Numbered from the stretch's first letter, positions 47,296-57,957 are shown. The stretch is DNA of 64,000 bases from Pantoea alfalfae (GCF_019880205.1 NZ_CP082292.1:806001-870000), one strand, 5' to 3'. Notes: generated by a model from the sequence alone, not told the origin. Numbers and translations: made by a program.

Positions 47296-47844
47296 ATGAT
47301 GCAGCAAACTGCCGCCGCGTTGCGTGACTTTACCACCCGATACTGCCAGCACTGGCTTCAGCAGACCGGGCATGCGCCGGCCAGCAGCGATCTCTATGGG
47401 GTGCCGTCACCCTGCGCACTGGAGGATCGCGATCAGCGGGTCATCTGGCAGCCGCAACCGTTTAGCCTGCCACCGACGCTGGATGCGGTTGAACGGGCGG
47501 TCGACATCCAGCTCCAGCCGCCGATGACCGATTTCTACACCACGCAATTTGCCGGCGATATGCAGGCCCGTTTTGGTGAGAATCAGCTGACGCTGTTACA
47601 GGTATGGAGTGAAGAGGATTTCCTGCGGTTACAGGAGAATCTGATTGGGCATCTGGTGATGCAGCGCCGCCTTAAACAGTCGCCGACGCTGTTTATAGCC
47701 ACTACTGATTCAGAGGAGGAGATCATCTCCCTCTCTAATCTCAGCGGCGAAGTGATTCTGGAGCAACCTGGTCGTAAACAGCGTGTGGTCTTAGCAGAAA
47801 ATCTTGAGATATTTCTTAAGTTATTACAACCGGTTATCATCTGA
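47296..47844 (+). CDS. syd: Syd, SecY-interacting protein
   Basis: A 182-residue soluble protein (E. coli 181) that associates with SecY and may check translocon integrity. 'DLYGVPSPCALE', 'FYTTQFAGDMQARFG' and 'LLQVWSEEDFLRLQENLIGH' match. Two consecutive ATGs occur (47296, 47299). It is followed by the csrB region, as in E. coli. Confidence 0.94.
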   Translation: MMQQTAAALRDFTTRYCQHWLQQTGHAPASSDLYGVPSPCALEDRDQRVIWQPQPFSLPPTLDAVERAVDIQLQPPMTDFYTTQFAGDMQARFGENQLTLLQVWSEEDFLRLQENLIGHLVMQRRLKQSPTLFIATTDSEEEIISLSNLSGEVILEQPGRKQRVVLAENLEIFLKLLQPVII

Positions 47845-47868
47845 TTTGCAGTGATTTGCCGCCTGGCT

Positions 47869-47886
47869 TGTGAGATATCTCTTACA
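47869..47886. promoter_or_regulatory. UvrY/SirA-type binding palindrome upstream of csrB
   Basis: TGTGAGATATCTCTTACA matches the 18-base UvrY box TGTAAGAGATCTCTTACA at 16 of 18 positions. It lies about 170-190 bases upstream of csrB, as the distal UvrY site does in E. coli. A possible IHF site with one mismatch (AATCATCAACTTA, 47953-47965) lies between it and the promoter. Confidence 0.8.
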
Positions 47887-48054
47887 ACTGCTGTGAGAGA
47901 TCGCCATATAACAGTTGAGACATCCGGAAGGCTGCAATGTAAAAATATTGTGAATCATCAACTTAATGGCATTTATCTGATTTTGCGCAGCACATTTCGT
48001 AAAGTTTCGCTGTAAGTACCTTGTGCGCGTAACGAGTTCTGTCAAAATGTTTCC

Positions 48055-48369
48055 CACTGCAGGATGCTCAGGAAACAGATATCGTCAGGATGATGATAAG
48101 CCATGAGGCAGGAACGTAACGGAGCTTACGGCACACGGAAGGTTTCAGGATGAAACAGGATCGCTCAGGAGTGAGCAAGGGACACCTCCAGGATGGAGAA
48201 TGAGAACCCCTCAGAAGAGGTGGTGGGCCAGGATGCTAAGGATACATCAGGACGATGCGCGACAGGAGTTCGCACTGGACAAGTTGTCATGGAAGAGCAG
48301 GGAGCAAAAACGTAGCAGGATGGCTGCAAACGAACCGGGAGCACTGTTTATACAGTGCTCCCTTTTTTT
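48055..48369 (+). ncRNA. csrB: CsrB, CsrA-sequestering small RNA
   Basis: About 315 bases with around 21 GGA motifs, many in CAGGATG or AGGA hairpin loops such as 'ACCTCCAGGATGGAG', the hallmark of CsrB. Segments 'GGACACCTCCAGGATGGAG' and 'GAGCAGGGAGCAA' match E. coli CsrB as recalled. The end is an 11-bp terminator GGGAGCACTGT/ACAGTGCTCCC with a T7 run. It lies between syd and yqcC as in E. coli. The 5' end is set from a weak promoter (TTGTGC-16-CAAAAT near 48021-48048) and is approximate. It titrates CsrA. Confidence 0.95.
48337..48369 (+). terminator. csrB terminator
   Basis: A perfect 11-bp stem with a 4-base TTAT loop followed by seven T residues. Confidence 0.95.
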
Positions 48370-48431
48370 GTGCCTGTGCCAACAAGTGATATGCTTGCCG
48401 CCCCTTTTTGACTGCTTGCCGGAGGTGGCGC

Positions 48432-48761
48432 ATGACGCCTGAACAATTGATTACACAACGGCTGGAGCAACTGGAAGCGGTGATGCGTGAGCACCATCTC
48501 TGGCAGAGTACCCCTCCGGCGGAAGACGCGCTCGAGAGCCGTGAACCCTTTTGCCTGGATACGCTGGAGCCGCTGCAGTGGCTCCAGTGGGTGCTGGTTC
48601 CGCGGATGCATGCCCTGATAGCGGCTCAGCATCCTTTACCGCAAAATTTTGCCGTTGCTCCCTACTACGAGGTGGCGCTGGTGCCTGACCAGCCCGGCAT
48701 TGCACCGCTACTGCTGACCCTGCGTCAGCTTGACGCGTTGATCAAGGATGCAGCCCACTGA
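48432..48761 (+). CDS. yqcC: YqcC, DUF446 protein
   Basis: A 109-residue protein, E. coli length, of the DUF446 family. 'FCLDTLEPLQWLQWVLVPRM' (family core) and 'PNFAVAPYYE'-like 'PQNFAVAPYYEVAL' are conserved. Helical; function unknown, although it is consistently next to truC. GGAGG lies 8 bases before the ATG. Its stop overlaps the truC start as TGATG. Confidence 0.93.
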   Translation: MTPEQLITQRLEQLEAVMREHHLWQSTPPAEDALESREPFCLDTLEPLQWLQWVLVPRMHALIAAQHPLPQNFAVAPYYEVALVPDQPGIAPLLLTLRQLDALIKDAAH

Positions 48762-49540
48762 TGCTGGAGATACTCTATCAGGATGAGTGGCTGGTTGCTG
48801 TCAACAAGCCCAGCGGCTGGCTGGTTCATCGCAGCTGGCTGGATCGTCATGAAACGGTGTTCGTAATGCAGACCGTTCGCGATCAGATTGGACAGCATGT
48901 GTTTACCGCGCATCGCCTGGACAAACCCACCTCAGGCGTACTGCTGATGGGGCTTTCAAGCGAAGTCGGCCGTCTGCTTTCCCTGCAGTTCGAACAGCAC
49001 CAGATGCAGAAAACCTATCATGCTGTCGTACGCGGCTGGCTGGAGAGCAGCGGAACGCTCGACTATCCGCTGGTGGAAGAGCTGGATAAAATCGCTGACA
49101 GGCACGCCACGGAAGCGCGCACCGCACAGCCCGCAGTCACTGATTATCAGTCACTGGCGACGGTCGAGATGCCGGTCGGCATTGGCCGCTATCCCACATC
49201 GCGTTACAGCCTGGTTGAAATGGCTCCTAAAACCGGTCGTAAGCATCAGCTGCGTCGTCATATGTCGCACCTGCGTCATCCGATTATTGGCGATTCGGCA
49301 CACGGTGATCTGCGCCAGAACCGGGGGGCCGCCGAACACTTTGGCGCTAATCGGCTGATGCTGCACGCCAGCAGCCTGGCACTCACCCATCCGGTGACCG
49401 GGGAACCGTTGCTGCTGCGCGCCGGACTGGATGGCGTCTGGCAGAACCTGATGAACCAGTTTGGCTGGCAGGATCGCATTCCTGAGGTGCCGCGGGTTGA
49501 GTTTAACGCAGCGCCAGGACAGGATAACGTTTCAGAATAA
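48761..49540 (+). CDS. truC: TruC, tRNA pseudouridine(65) synthase
   Basis: A 259-residue RluA-family synthase (E. coli 260). The catalytic Asp54 lies in 'AHRLDKPTSGVLLM'; 'KTGRKHQLRRHMSHLRHPIIG' is the C-terminal motif. It modifies U65 in some tRNAs. It is coupled to yqcC and followed by yqcA after 12 bases. Confidence 0.96.
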   Translation: MLEILYQDEWLVAVNKPSGWLVHRSWLDRHETVFVMQTVRDQIGQHVFTAHRLDKPTSGVLLMGLSSEVGRLLSLQFEQHQMQKTYHAVVRGWLESSGTLDYPLVEELDKIADRHATEARTAQPAVTDYQSLATVEMPVGIGRYPTSRYSLVEMAPKTGRKHQLRRHMSHLRHPIIGDSAHGDLRQNRGAAEHFGANRLMLHASSLALTHPVTGEPLLLRAGLDGVWQNLMNQFGWQDRIPEVPRVEFNAAPGQDNVSE

Positions 49541-49552
49541 GGGAGAAAGCAG

Positions 49553-49999
49553 ATGGCAAAGATTGGCATTTTTGTGGGGACGGTATACGGCAATGCGCTG
49601 CTGGTAGCAGAAGAAGCAGAGCCCGTTCTGCAGCAGCAGGGTCACAGCGTCACCGTGTTTGATGAGCCGACGCTGGCAGACTGGCAGAACTATGCCAGCG
49701 ACGTGGCGTTAATTGTCACGTCAACCACCGGACAGGGCGATTTTCCCGACACGATTTCAGGCCTGTTCCATGCAGTTAAAGATAAGCTGGGTCATCAACC
49801 TGCGTTGCGCTATGGCGTGATTGCGCTGGGTGACAGCAGTTACGACCATTTTTGTGGCGCGGGTAAAGCTTTCGATGCGCTGCTGCAGGAGCAGGGCGCG
49901 CAACGGATTGGTGAGGTGTTACTGGTTGATGCCACTGAAAATCCTGAGCCGGAAGCGGTGACTTCTCCGTGGGTTGAAGCCTGGGGCGCGCAGTTCTGA
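49553..49999 (+). CDS. yqcA: YqcA, flavodoxin-like protein
   Basis: A 148-residue short-chain flavodoxin (E. coli 149). The FMN phosphate loop is '[13 protein letters not shown]' (about 9-21), with isoalloxazine loops '[11 protein letters not shown]' and '[15 protein letters not shown]'. It is probably a low-potential electron carrier; the partner is unknown. It closes the yqcC-truC-yqcA operon. Confidence 0.94.
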   Translation: MAKIGIFVGTVYGNALLVAEEAEPVLQQQGHSVTVFDEPTLADWQNYASDVALIVTSTTGQGDFPDTISGLFHAVKDKLGHQPALRYGVIALGDSSYDHFCGAGKAFDALLQEQGAQRIGEVLLVDATENPEPEAVTSPWVEAWGAQF

Positions 50000-50003
50000 T
50001 GAC

Positions 50004-50051
50004 CACGCCAGGCTTATCTCTGCTTTAGGAGCTAAGGATAAGCCTGGCGTG
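50004..50051. terminator. Long hairpin between convergent yqcA and garD
   Basis: Perfect 14-bp arms CACGCCAGGCTTAT / ATAAGCCTGGCGTG with a 20-base loop that contains a smaller CTTTAG/CTAAGG hairpin. It fills the gap between the two stop codons and can act in both directions. No classic T-tract. Confidence 0.7.
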
Positions 50052-50065
50052 TGTGCACGGCGCGG

Positions 50066-51625
50066 TCAGGTCACCGGTGCCGGGTTAAACACCGCCAGCT
50101 GATTACGGATACCCCAGCGATCGGACCAGGTCTGCTTCCTGCCACTGGCAATGTCCAGAATCAACTCAAACAACCGCCAGCCCACCTGTTCAATACTCTC
50201 TTCACCGGTCGCAATCGTCCCGGCATTGATGTCCATCAGATCGTGCCAGCGCTCTGCCAGCGCATTACGCGTCGCCATCTTGATGACCGGAATTGCAGCC
50301 AGACCGTAAGGCGTTCCGCGACCGGTAGTGAAAACCTGTAGCGTGATACCGGACGCCAGCTGCTGCGTACCGCAGACAAAATCGCTGGCGGGCGTCGCCG
50401 CGTAGATCAATCCACGCCGCGTGGGCCGCTGGCCGGGCGACAGCACTTCAACAATGGCGCTGCGCCCCGATTTAGCGATCGACCCCAGCGCTTTTTCCAC
50501 CACGTTCGCCAGCCCGCCTTTTTTATTGCCCGGCGACGGATTCGCGCTGCGATCGGTCTGGCCCTGGTCGAGGTAGTTGTCATACCAGGCCATCTCCTCC
50601 AGTAAGCGCTTACCGACTTCCTGGTTAATCACCCGTGGCGTCAGCAGGTGAATCGCATCACGTACTTCAGTGACTTCCGAAAACATCACCGTCGCACCGC
50701 AGCGCACCAGCAGATCGGACGCGAAACCCACTGCCGGATTCGCCGTCACGCCCGAGAACGCATCGCTGCCACCGCACTGCATACCGACAATCAGTTCTGC
50801 TGCGGAACAGGTTTCACGCTGGCGCTGATTCAGCCGCTGGAGATGACGCTCCGCCACCTGCAGAATCTCATTTACCATCGCACCAAAACCGACCAGCTTC
50901 TCATCCTGCAAACGCACGATGTCATGATCGTCCAGCGAAATCGCCTGCACGTCAGTCGTGCCGGTCAGCAGACGCTCCGGCTGTAACTTCTCACAGCCCA
51001 GGCTGACGATCATGACTTCGCCACCGAAATTAGCATTCAGCGCCAGGTTATGAATGGTGCGAATCGGCACTACCGCCGCGGGTGCATTAATCGCCACGCC
51101 GCAGCCATAAAGGTGGTTGAGCGCGACCACGCCATCCACATTCGGGTAGCGCGGCAGCAAATCCCGTTCAATGATCTGTACGACATGATCCACCACACCG
51201 GCCACGCAGTGGACGCTGGTGGTAATCCCCAGCAGGTTACGCGTGCCGACGCTGCCATCCGCATTGCGATAACCTTCAAAGGTATAGCCTTCCAGCGGCG
51301 GCAATTCAGGCGGAACCTGATTGGCTAACGGCAGACTCGCCAGCGGAGGCGCTTCCGGCAGCGCGACCAGCGACTCATCAATCCAGCTGCCCTGGGCAAT
51401 ATCCCGTAATGCATAGCCGATGACTTCACCATAACGCACGATCTCTGCGCCCTGGTTAATTGCGCGCAGCGCCACTTTGTGGCCCTGTGGCACATGCTCC
51501 GTGAGTGTCAGGCCATCCGCAAACTGCGTGCCAGCCGGCAGACCCAGGCTGTTAACCACAATCGCCACATTGTCGTGCTCATGGACTTTGATATAGAGCG
51601 GTTGTTCATCTGTGTTTGGGTACAT
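50066..51625 (-). CDS. garD: Galactarate dehydratase
   Basis: A 519-residue UxaA-family Fe(II) enzyme (E. coli GarD 523). It dehydrates galactarate to 5-dehydro-4-deoxy-D-glucarate. It has an N-terminal SAF domain ('[17 protein letters not shown]', 'PQGHKVAL') and a large C-terminal domain with '[13 protein letters not shown]', '[19 protein letters not shown]' and '[11 protein letters not shown]', matching E. coli closely. It is divergent from gudP here; in E. coli garD stands elsewhere, beside garPLRK. Expected to be activated by CdaR, which is not in this window. Confidence 0.96.
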   Translation of the reverse strand: MYPNTDEQPLYIKVHEHDNVAIVVNSLGLPAGTQFADGLTLTEHVPQGHKVALRAINQGAEIVRYGEVIGYALRDIAQGSWIDESLVALPEAPPLASLPLANQVPPELPPLEGYTFEGYRNADGSVGTRNLLGITTSVHCVAGVVDHVVQIIERDLLPRYPNVDGVVALNHLYGCGVAINAPAAVVPIRTIHNLALNANFGGEVMIVSLGCEKLQPERLLTGTTDVQAISLDDHDIVRLQDEKLVGFGAMVNEILQVAERHLQRLNQRQRETCSAAELIVGMQCGGSDAFSGVTANPAVGFASDLLVRCGATVMFSEVTEVRDAIHLLTPRVINQEVGKRLLEEMAWYDNYLDQGQTDRSANPSPGNKKGGLANVVEKALGSIAKSGRSAIVEVLSPGQRPTRRGLIYAATPASDFVCGTQQLASGITLQVFTTGRGTPYGLAAIPVIKMATRNALAERWHDLMDINAGTIATGEESIEQVGWRLFELILDIASGRKQTWSDRWGIRNQLAVFNPAPVT

Positions 51626-52190
51626 CGCTCACCTTCCCGTCTGTCGTGCCGTACTTGTGCGGCACGCTGTAATGTTCTGACCTGTCACACGATTGTTTGC
51701 CATCTTCAGTATAGGGAGGCGGCGTGGGGCGCGCATTGTGCAAATGACCACCATTGAGACAAGTCGCCTTATGATTTTGAGGCGATTATCCAGAAGCAAG
51801 TGAAGAGCCTCACAAACAGCGGGAGAAAGCGTTACCTGAGGGGGTTTTCGCTCGTTTATTTGCCGCTTTCGTGAGCCATCCCGCAGGGTTTTGTGCATCC
51901 GCAATACAATCACTTCTTCACCGGCGTTATTCCAGGGCGATGTGCCAATGTGCTCGCTTCAGGCTGTTCTTATACTGGGTTCCGTTAGCCAAAGTCAGGT
52001 TATCTGTCACGACGTATTACTCATCTGAAGAGGTTACCGAGGCGCATTAGCTGCCACCTCGCAGATGGATAAATAAAGGTTTGCCAGAACAACAAGATCG
52101 CCGTGTTTAACCCAACTTCTCTCTGATACCCAACGCGATGTGTATGCAGTCAGAGCGAATGTAGCTCACGCTATATTTCAGGAGTGCATC
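51626..52190. promoter_or_regulatory. 565-base divergent control region, garD and gudP
   Basis: No gene is supported here. It must carry the garD and gudP promoters and, by analogy, CdaR sites, but I cannot assign them. A small stem CGTGCCG/CGGCACG (51645-51666) lies in the garD leader. Open frames such as 51629-51913 on the minus strand have no ribosome site or family features. The length is unusually large for a simple divergent promoter. Confidence 0.5.
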
Positions 52191-53552
52191 ATGAATAGTT
52201 TCAGCCAGACCGCGGAGACGGTGCAGAAGCGCACCAATGCCCGCTACTGGATTGTGGTGATGTTATTTATCGTCACCTCATTCAACTACGGTGACCGCGC
52301 AACCATTTCGATTGCCGGTTCTGCAATGTCCAAAGATATCGGTCTCGATTCGGTCGGACTTGGCTATATCTTCTCTGCCTTCTCATGGGCGTACGTTATT
52401 GGCCAGATTCCGGGCGGCTGGCTGCTCGATCGCTTCGGCTCTAAACGCGTCTATTTCTGGAGCATCTTTACCTGGTCGCTGTTTACGCTGCTGCAGGGAT
52501 TTGTAGATATCTTCAGCGGCTTCGGCATCATTATGTCGCTGTTTATTCTGCGTTTCCTGGTAGGGCTGGCCGAAGCGCCTTCCTTCCCGGGCAACAGCCG
52601 CATTGTGGCCGCCTGGTTCCCGGCGCAGGAGCGCGGCACGGCGGTAGCGATCTTCAACTCGGCGCAATACTTCGCCACTGTCATCTTCGCCCCCATCATG
52701 GGCTGGCTGGTCTCTGAAGTGGGCTGGGCGCATGTGTTCTGGTTCATGGGCGGCCTGGGCATCATCCTCAGCTTTATCTGGCTGAAAGTGATCCACGATC
52801 CTACCGATCACCCTGGCGTGAACAAGGCTGAACTGGAGTACATGGAGCAGGGCGGCGCGCTGATCAACATGGATGTCAAAAAGGATAGCCGCAAAGTGAG
52901 CTGGAGCGAGAAGTGGTTCCAGATTAAGCAACTGCTGACGTCACGCATGATGCTGGGCATCTACCTCGGTCAATACTGTGTTAACGCCTTAACCTACTTC
53001 TTTATTACCTGGTTCCCGGTCTATCTGGTGCAGGCGCGCGGCATGTCGATTCTGAAAGCGGGCTTTATTGCTTCGATTCCGGCGGTGTGTGGCTTCCTCG
53101 GCGGCGTACTGGGTGGGGTAATTTCTGACTGGCTGATGCGTAAAACCGGCTCGCTGAATATCGCACGTAAAACGCCAATTGTGCTCGGCATGCTGCTCTC
53201 CATCTCGATGGTGATGTGTAACTACACCGATACCGAATGGATGGTGGTGTTCTTTATGGCACTGGCGTTCTTTGGTAAAGGCATCGGTGCGCTGGGCTGG
53301 GCGGTAATGGCAGATACCGCGCCGAAAGAGATCAGTGGCCTGAGCGGCGGTCTGTTTAACATGTTCGGCAACTTCTCCGGCATCGTAACGCCTATCGCCA
53401 TCGGCTACATCATTGCCACCAGCGGATCCTTTGAGGGCGCGCTGATCTATGTCGGCATTCATGCCTTTGTCGCAGCCTTCAGCTTCCTGGTCATTGCGGG
53501 CGATATCAAACGTGTCGAACTGAAAAACTGGCCCGGTAAGGATGCATTATGA
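52191..53552 (+). CDS. gudP: GudP, glucarate/galactarate MFS transporter
   Basis: A 453-residue anion:cation symporter family MFS permease (E. coli GudP 450), twelve hydrophobic segments. '[20 protein letters not shown]' opens helix 1, with '[20 protein letters not shown]' and '[20 protein letters not shown]' later. It imports hexarates with protons. The frame extends 17 codons further, but AGGAG lies 7 bases before the ATG at 52191. Its stop overlaps gudX by 4 bases. Confidence 0.95.
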   Translation: MNSFSQTAETVQKRTNARYWIVVMLFIVTSFNYGDRATISIAGSAMSKDIGLDSVGLGYIFSAFSWAYVIGQIPGGWLLDRFGSKRVYFWSIFTWSLFTLLQGFVDIFSGFGIIMSLFILRFLVGLAEAPSFPGNSRIVAAWFPAQERGTAVAIFNSAQYFATVIFAPIMGWLVSEVGWAHVFWFMGGLGIILSFIWLKVIHDPTDHPGVNKAELEYMEQGGALINMDVKKDSRKVSWSEKWFQIKQLLTSRMMLGIYLGQYCVNALTYFFITWFPVYLVQARGMSILKAGFIASIPAVCGFLGGVLGGVISDWLMRKTGSLNIARKTPIVLGMLLSISMVMCNYTDTEWMVVFFMALAFFGKGIGALGWAVMADTAPKEISGLSGGLFNMFGNFSGIVTPIAIGYIIATSGSFEGALIYVGIHAFVAAFSFLVIAGDIKRVELKNWPGKDAL

Positions 53553-54895
53553 ATACGCAAAGTTCGCCGGTGATTACTGAGATGCAGGTTATCCCGGTCG
53601 CCGGTTATGACAGCATGCTGCTCAATATTGGCGGTGCGCACAACGCCTGCTTTACCCGCAACATTGTGGTCCTCACCGACAGCGCCGGTCACACCGGCGT
53701 GGGTGAAGCGCCTGGCGGTGACACCATCTATCAGACGCTGGTGGAGGCGATTCCGCAGGTGAAAGGCCAGCAGATTGCGCGAATGAACCGTCTGGTGCAG
53801 CAGGTACATAAAGGCAATCAGTCGGCTGACTTCACCACTTTTGGCAACGGTGCCTGGACCTTTGAACTACGTGTCAATGCGGTGGCCGCGCTGGAAGCGG
53901 CGCTGCTTGATTTGCTGGGGCAGTGTCTGGGCGTCCCGGTGGCTGAACTGCTGGGGCCGGGCAAACAGCGCGATGAAGTCACGGTGCTGGGCTATCTTTT
54001 TTATCTTGGCGACCGCCGCAAGACGGATCTCCCTTATCTCAGTGGCGATCAGGCCAGCCACGACTGGTATCACCTGCGTCATCAGGAAGCGCTGACGAGC
54101 GATGCCGTGGTGCGGCTGGCTGAGGCGGCTGCGGATAAATATGGCTTTAAAGATTTCAAGCTCAAAGGTGGCGTGCTCCCCGGCGAGCAGGAGATCGCTA
54201 CGGCGGCAGCGCTCAAGCAGCGCTTTCCCGAGGCGCGCATCACAGTCGACCCCAACGGTGCCTGGCTGCTGGACGAGGCGATAGCGCTGTGTAAAGGGAT
54301 GCAGGATGTGCTGAGCTACGCCGAAGATCCCTGCGGAGCAGAGCAGGGCTATTCGGGGCGTGAAGTGATGGCCGAGTTCCGGCGCGCCACCGGCCTGCCG
54401 GTCGCGACCAATATGATTGCCACCAACTGGCGCGAGATGAACCACGCGGTGATGCTGAATGCGGTCGATATTCCGCTGGCGGATCCGCACTTCTGGACGC
54501 TGAGCGGTGCCGTGCGTGTCGCGCAGCTATGCGATGAGTGGGGCCTCACCTGGGGTTGCCACTCCAATAACCACTTCGATATTTCTCTGGCAATGTTCAC
54601 CCATGTGGGTGCGGCGGCGCCGGGCAATCCCACCGCCATTGATACCCACTGGATCTGGCAGGAGGGCGATCAGCGCCTGACGAAAAACCCGCTGCAAATC
54701 CGCAACGGAAAAATTGCCGTACCGGATGCGCCGGGTCTGGGCATTGAGCTCGACTGGGAGCAGGTAAACAAAGCCCATCAGCTTTATCAGTCACTGCCCG
54801 CCGGTGCGCGTAACGACGCCACCGCGATGCAGTATCTGGTCCCCGGCTGGACATTTGACCGCAAGCGCCCGGCATTTGGCCGGACAACAGCATAA
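53549..54895 (+). CDS. gudX: GudX, glucarate dehydratase-related protein
   Basis: A 448-residue enolase-superfamily protein (E. coli GudX 446). It keeps the active-site elements 'FKLKGG' (K-x-K), 'DPNGAW' (metal Asp), '[15 protein letters not shown]' and 'GCHSNNHFD' (catalytic His). The loop near residues 85-105 differs from GudD ('[14 protein letters not shown]'), and the E. coli homologue is reported to have weak or altered activity on glucarate and idarate. It is coupled to gudP and followed by the paralogue gudD after 10 bases. Confidence 0.94.
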   Translation: MNTQSSPVITEMQVIPVAGYDSMLLNIGGAHNACFTRNIVVLTDSAGHTGVGEAPGGDTIYQTLVEAIPQVKGQQIARMNRLVQQVHKGNQSADFTTFGNGAWTFELRVNAVAALEAALLDLLGQCLGVPVAELLGPGKQRDEVTVLGYLFYLGDRRKTDLPYLSGDQASHDWYHLRHQEALTSDAVVRLAEAAADKYGFKDFKLKGGVLPGEQEIATAAALKQRFPEARITVDPNGAWLLDEAIALCKGMQDVLSYAEDPCGAEQGYSGREVMAEFRRATGLPVATNMIATNWREMNHAVMLNAVDIPLADPHFWTLSGAVRVAQLCDEWGLTWGCHSNNHFDISLAMFTHVGAAAPGNPTAIDTHWIWQEGDQRLTKNPLQIRNGKIAVPDAPGLGIELDWEQVNKAHQLYQSLPAGARNDATAMQYLVPGWTFDRKRPAFGRTTA

Positions 54896-54905
54896 GGAGC
54901 AGGAG

Positions 54906-56237
54906 ATGAGTTCAACACCGAAAGTGACCGCCATGCAGGTTATTCCGGTCGCAGGCTACGACAGCATGCTGCTGAACCTCAGCGGCGCTCACTCGCCATT
55001 CTTTACCCGCAACATTGTGATTATCAAAGATAACGCCGGACACACCGGCGTCGGTGAAATCCCGGGCGGCGAGAAAATTCGCCAGACGCTGGAAGATGCC
55101 GCCTCGCTGGTGATCGGCAAAACGCTGGGTGAGTACAAAAATACCCTCAGCCTGGTGCGCAGTACTTTTGCCGACCGCGATGCGGGCGGACGCGGCAACC
55201 AGACCTTTGATCTGCGCACCACGATTCATGTGGTGACCGGCATCGAAGCGGCGCTGCTTGATCTGCTGGGTCAGCACCTGGGCGTCAACGTCGCCTCGCT
55301 GCTGGGCGACGGGCAGCAGCGCGACCGCGTTGAGATGCTCGGTTACCTGTTCTACATCGGCGACCGCACTAAAACCTCGCTCTCTTATCAGAATCAGCAA
55401 GACGATCCGTGCGACTGGTATCGCCTGCGCCACGAAGAGGCGTTAACGCCGGATGCGGTAGTGCGCCTGGCAGAAGCGGCTTATGAGAAATATGGCTTTA
55501 ACGACTTCAAACTCAAAGGCGGCGTGCTGCGCGGCGGTGAAGAGGCTGAAGCGGTCACGGCGCTGGCTAAACGTTTTCCTGAAGCTCGCATTACCCTCGA
55601 TCCCAACGGGGCCTGGTCGCTCAACGAGGCGATCATGCTCGGCAAACAGCTCAAAGATGTGCTGGCTTACGCAGAAGATCCCTGTGGTGCAGAGCAGGGC
55701 TATTCAGGCCGCGAAGTGATGGCGGAGTTCCGCCGTGCGACCGGCATGCCCACCGCCACCAATATGATCGCCACCGACTGGCGGCAGATGGGGCATACCC
55801 TGTCGCTGCAGTCGGTGGACATTCCGCTGGCCGATCCGCACTTCTGGACCATGCAGGGCTCGGTGCGGGTGGCGCAGATGTGTCACGACTTCGGCCTGAC
55901 CTGGGGCTCGCACTCTAACAACCACTTTGATATTTCGCTGGCGATGTTTACTCATGTTGCCGCCGCCGCGCCGGGTGCCATTACCGCCATTGATACCCAC
56001 TGGATCTGGCAGGAGGGCAATCAGCGCCTGACCAAAGAGCCGTTCCAGATTAAAGGCGGCATGGTGCAGGTGCCGCAGAAGCCAGGTCTTGGCGTAGAGC
56101 TGGATATGGATCAGGTGATGCAGGCCAATGCGCTCTATCAGAAGCAGGGACTGGGCGCGCGTGACGATGCTGAAGCGATGCAATTTTTAGTACCGGGATG
56201 GACTTTCGACAATAAACGCCCGTGCCTGGTACGTTAA
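54906..56237 (+). CDS. gudD: Glucarate dehydratase
   Basis: A 443-residue enolase-superfamily enzyme (E. coli 446). It dehydrates D-glucarate to 5-dehydro-4-deoxy-D-glucarate. Expected catalytic residues are Lys204 in 'FKLKGG', Asp232 in 'LDPNGAW' and His336 in 'WGSHSNNH'; '[10 protein letters not shown]' is the GudD-type loop. The frame runs 34 codons further upstream inside gudX, but AGGAG before the ATG at 54906 sets the start. It forms the middle of the catabolic operon. Confidence 0.96.
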   Translation: MSSTPKVTAMQVIPVAGYDSMLLNLSGAHSPFFTRNIVIIKDNAGHTGVGEIPGGEKIRQTLEDAASLVIGKTLGEYKNTLSLVRSTFADRDAGGRGNQTFDLRTTIHVVTGIEAALLDLLGQHLGVNVASLLGDGQQRDRVEMLGYLFYIGDRTKTSLSYQNQQDDPCDWYRLRHEEALTPDAVVRLAEAAYEKYGFNDFKLKGGVLRGGEEAEAVTALAKRFPEARITLDPNGAWSLNEAIMLGKQLKDVLAYAEDPCGAEQGYSGREVMAEFRRATGMPTATNMIATDWRQMGHTLSLQSVDIPLADPHFWTMQGSVRVAQMCHDFGLTWGSHSNNHFDISLAMFTHVAAAAPGAITAIDTHWIWQEGNQRLTKEPFQIKGGMVQVPQKPGLGVELDMDQVMQANALYQKQGLGARDDAEAMQFLVPGWTFDNKRPCLVR

Positions 56238-56282
56238 CCTTTCTGGCTCCCGCCGCGGAGCCACCGTCACAGGAGTTCAACC

Positions 56283-57053
56283 ATGAGTAATGCAGCCTGG
56301 CCTAATGGATTTCGTCGTCGCCTGTTAGCGGGCGACACCCTGATTGGCAGCTGGTGTGCGCTGGCCAGTCCGATCTCAACTGAAATCCTGGGGCTGGCCG
56401 GTTTCGACTGGCTGGTACTGGATGGCGAACACGCGCCCAACGACATCACGACCTTCGTGCCGCAGCTGATGGCGCTGAAAGGCAGCCATAGCGCGCCCGT
56501 GGTGCGTCCGCCCTGCAACGAGCCGGTGATCATCAAGCGCCTGCTGGATATCGGGTTTAACAACTTCCTGGTGCCGTTTGTCGAGACCGAAGAGGAAGCC
56601 CTGCGGGCGGTCGCCTCAACCCGCTATCCGCCAGCCGGGATTCGCGGTGTCTCGGTGTCGCACCGCAGCAACATGTACGGCACGTTGCCGGATTACAACA
56701 GCACCATTAATGACAACATCACGGTGCTGGTTCAGATCGAAACTCAGCAGGCAGTCGACAACATTGACGCGATTGCAGCCGTTGACGGCGTCGACGGTAT
56801 TTTTGTCGGGCCGGGCGATCTCTCCGCTGCACTGGGCTATCTCGGCCAGCCTGCGCATCCTGAAGTGCTGAAAGTGATTAAACACATTTTTGAACGTGCC
56901 AAAGCCGCCGGTAAGCCGAGCGGCATTCTGGCACCGGTGGAAGCGGACGCGCGTCGCTATCTGGAGTGGGGTGCCACCTTTGTGGCCGTCGGCAGCGATG
57001 TCGGGATGTTCCGCAACGCTTCGCAGACGTTATGCGACAAATTTAAGCGTTAA
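56283..57053 (+). CDS. garL: GarL, 5-keto-4-deoxy-D-glucarate aldolase
   Basis: A 256-residue HpcH/HpaI class II aldolase (E. coli 256). It cleaves 5-dehydro-4-deoxy-glucarate to pyruvate and tartronate semialdehyde. '[17 protein letters not shown]' (catalytic His), '[20 protein letters not shown]' and '[14 protein letters not shown]' (metal-binding Asp) are typical. AGGAG precedes the ATG. It lies 45 bases after gudD; in E. coli garL is at a separate locus. Confidence 0.96.
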   Translation: MSNAAWPNGFRRRLLAGDTLIGSWCALASPISTEILGLAGFDWLVLDGEHAPNDITTFVPQLMALKGSHSAPVVRPPCNEPVIIKRLLDIGFNNFLVPFVETEEEALRAVASTRYPPAGIRGVSVSHRSNMYGTLPDYNSTINDNITVLVQIETQQAVDNIDAIAAVDGVDGIFVGPGDLSAALGYLGQPAHPEVLKVIKHIFERAKAAGKPSGILAPVEADARRYLEWGATFVAVGSDVGMFRNASQTLCDKFKR

Positions 57054-57072
57054 TCAATCAAGGGGAAACGCA

Positions 57073-57957
57073 ATGAAAATTGGATTTATCGGCCTGGGCA
57101 TTATGGGCAAACCCATGAGTAAGAATCTGGTGAAAGCCGGTTATTCGCTGGTGGTACGCGACAACAACACCGAAAACGAAGCGGAACTGGCTAAACTGGG
57201 CGCGACCGTGGCGAAAACGCCAAAAGAGGTGGCTGAGCAGTGCGATGTGGTGATTACCATGGTGCCAAACTCGCCGCAGGTTATCGACGTCTGTCTGGGG
57301 AAAAACGGCATCATTGAAGGGGCGAAGCCGGGCCTGGTGGTGATCGACATGAGTTCGATTGCGCCACTGGCGAGCCGGGAAGTGCATGATGCGCTGGCAG
57401 AAAAGCAGATAAAAATGCTGGATGCACCGGTCAGCGGCGGCGAGCCAAAAGCGATTGAAGGCACACTCTCTGTGATGGTCGGCGGTGATAAAGCCGTGTT
57501 CGATTCCTGTTATGACATCATGAAATCAATGGCGGGATCGGTCGTGCATACCGGCGACATCGGTGCAGGCAACGTGACCAAGCTGGCAAACCAGGTGATT
57601 GTGGCGCTGAACATTGCGGCAATGTCCGAGGCGCTGTCGCTGGCGACTAAAGCGGGTGTGAATCCGGATTTGGTTTATCAGGCGATTCGCGGTGGGCTGG
57701 CGGGCAGTACGGTGCTGGATGCCAAAGCGCCGATGGTGATGGATCGCAACTTCAAACCCGGCTTTCGTATTGACCTGCATATCAAAGATCTGGCGAACGC
57801 GCTGGATACCTCGCACAGCATCGGCGCGCATCTGCCGCTGACGGCGGCGGTGATGGAGATGATGCAGGCACTGCGCAACGATGGACAGGGTAACGCCGAC
57901 CACAGCGCGCTGGCCTGCTATTATGAGAAGTTAGCGAAGGTTGAAATCGCCCGCTAA
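57073..57957 (+). CDS. garR: GarR, tartronate semialdehyde reductase
   Basis: A 294-residue beta-hydroxyacid dehydrogenase, E. coli length. It reduces tartronate semialdehyde to D-glycerate with NAD(P)H. The Rossmann motif is 'IGFIGLGIMGKPMSKNL', the substrate loop 'DAPVSGGEPKAIEG' and the catalytic Lys is in 'GAGNVTKLANQVIVA'. The frame reaches far upstream into garL; AGGGGA before the ATG at 57073 decides the start. Confidence 0.96.
   Translation: MKIGFIGLGIMGKPMSKNLVKAGYSLVVRDNNTENEAELAKLGATVAKTPKEVAEQCDVVITMVPNSPQVIDVCLGKNGIIEGAKPGLVVIDMSSIAPLASREVHDALAEKQIKMLDAPVSGGEPKAIEGTLSVMVGGDKAVFDSCYDIMKSMAGSVVHTGDIGAGNVTKLANQVIVALNIAAMSEALSLATKAGVNPDLVYQAIRGGLAGSTVLDAKAPMVMDRNFKPGFRIDLHIKDLANALDTSHSIGAHLPLTAAVMEMMQALRNDGQGNADHSALACYYEKLAKVEIAR

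Noticed and set aside
48200-48442. 80-codon open frame over csrB
   Set aside because: It overlaps the csrB RNA and its terminator; GGA repeats explain the open frame.
51629-51913. 94-codon open frame in the garD-gudP gap
   Set aside because: No ribosome site and no family pattern; the rare-residue composition looks like non-coding sequence.
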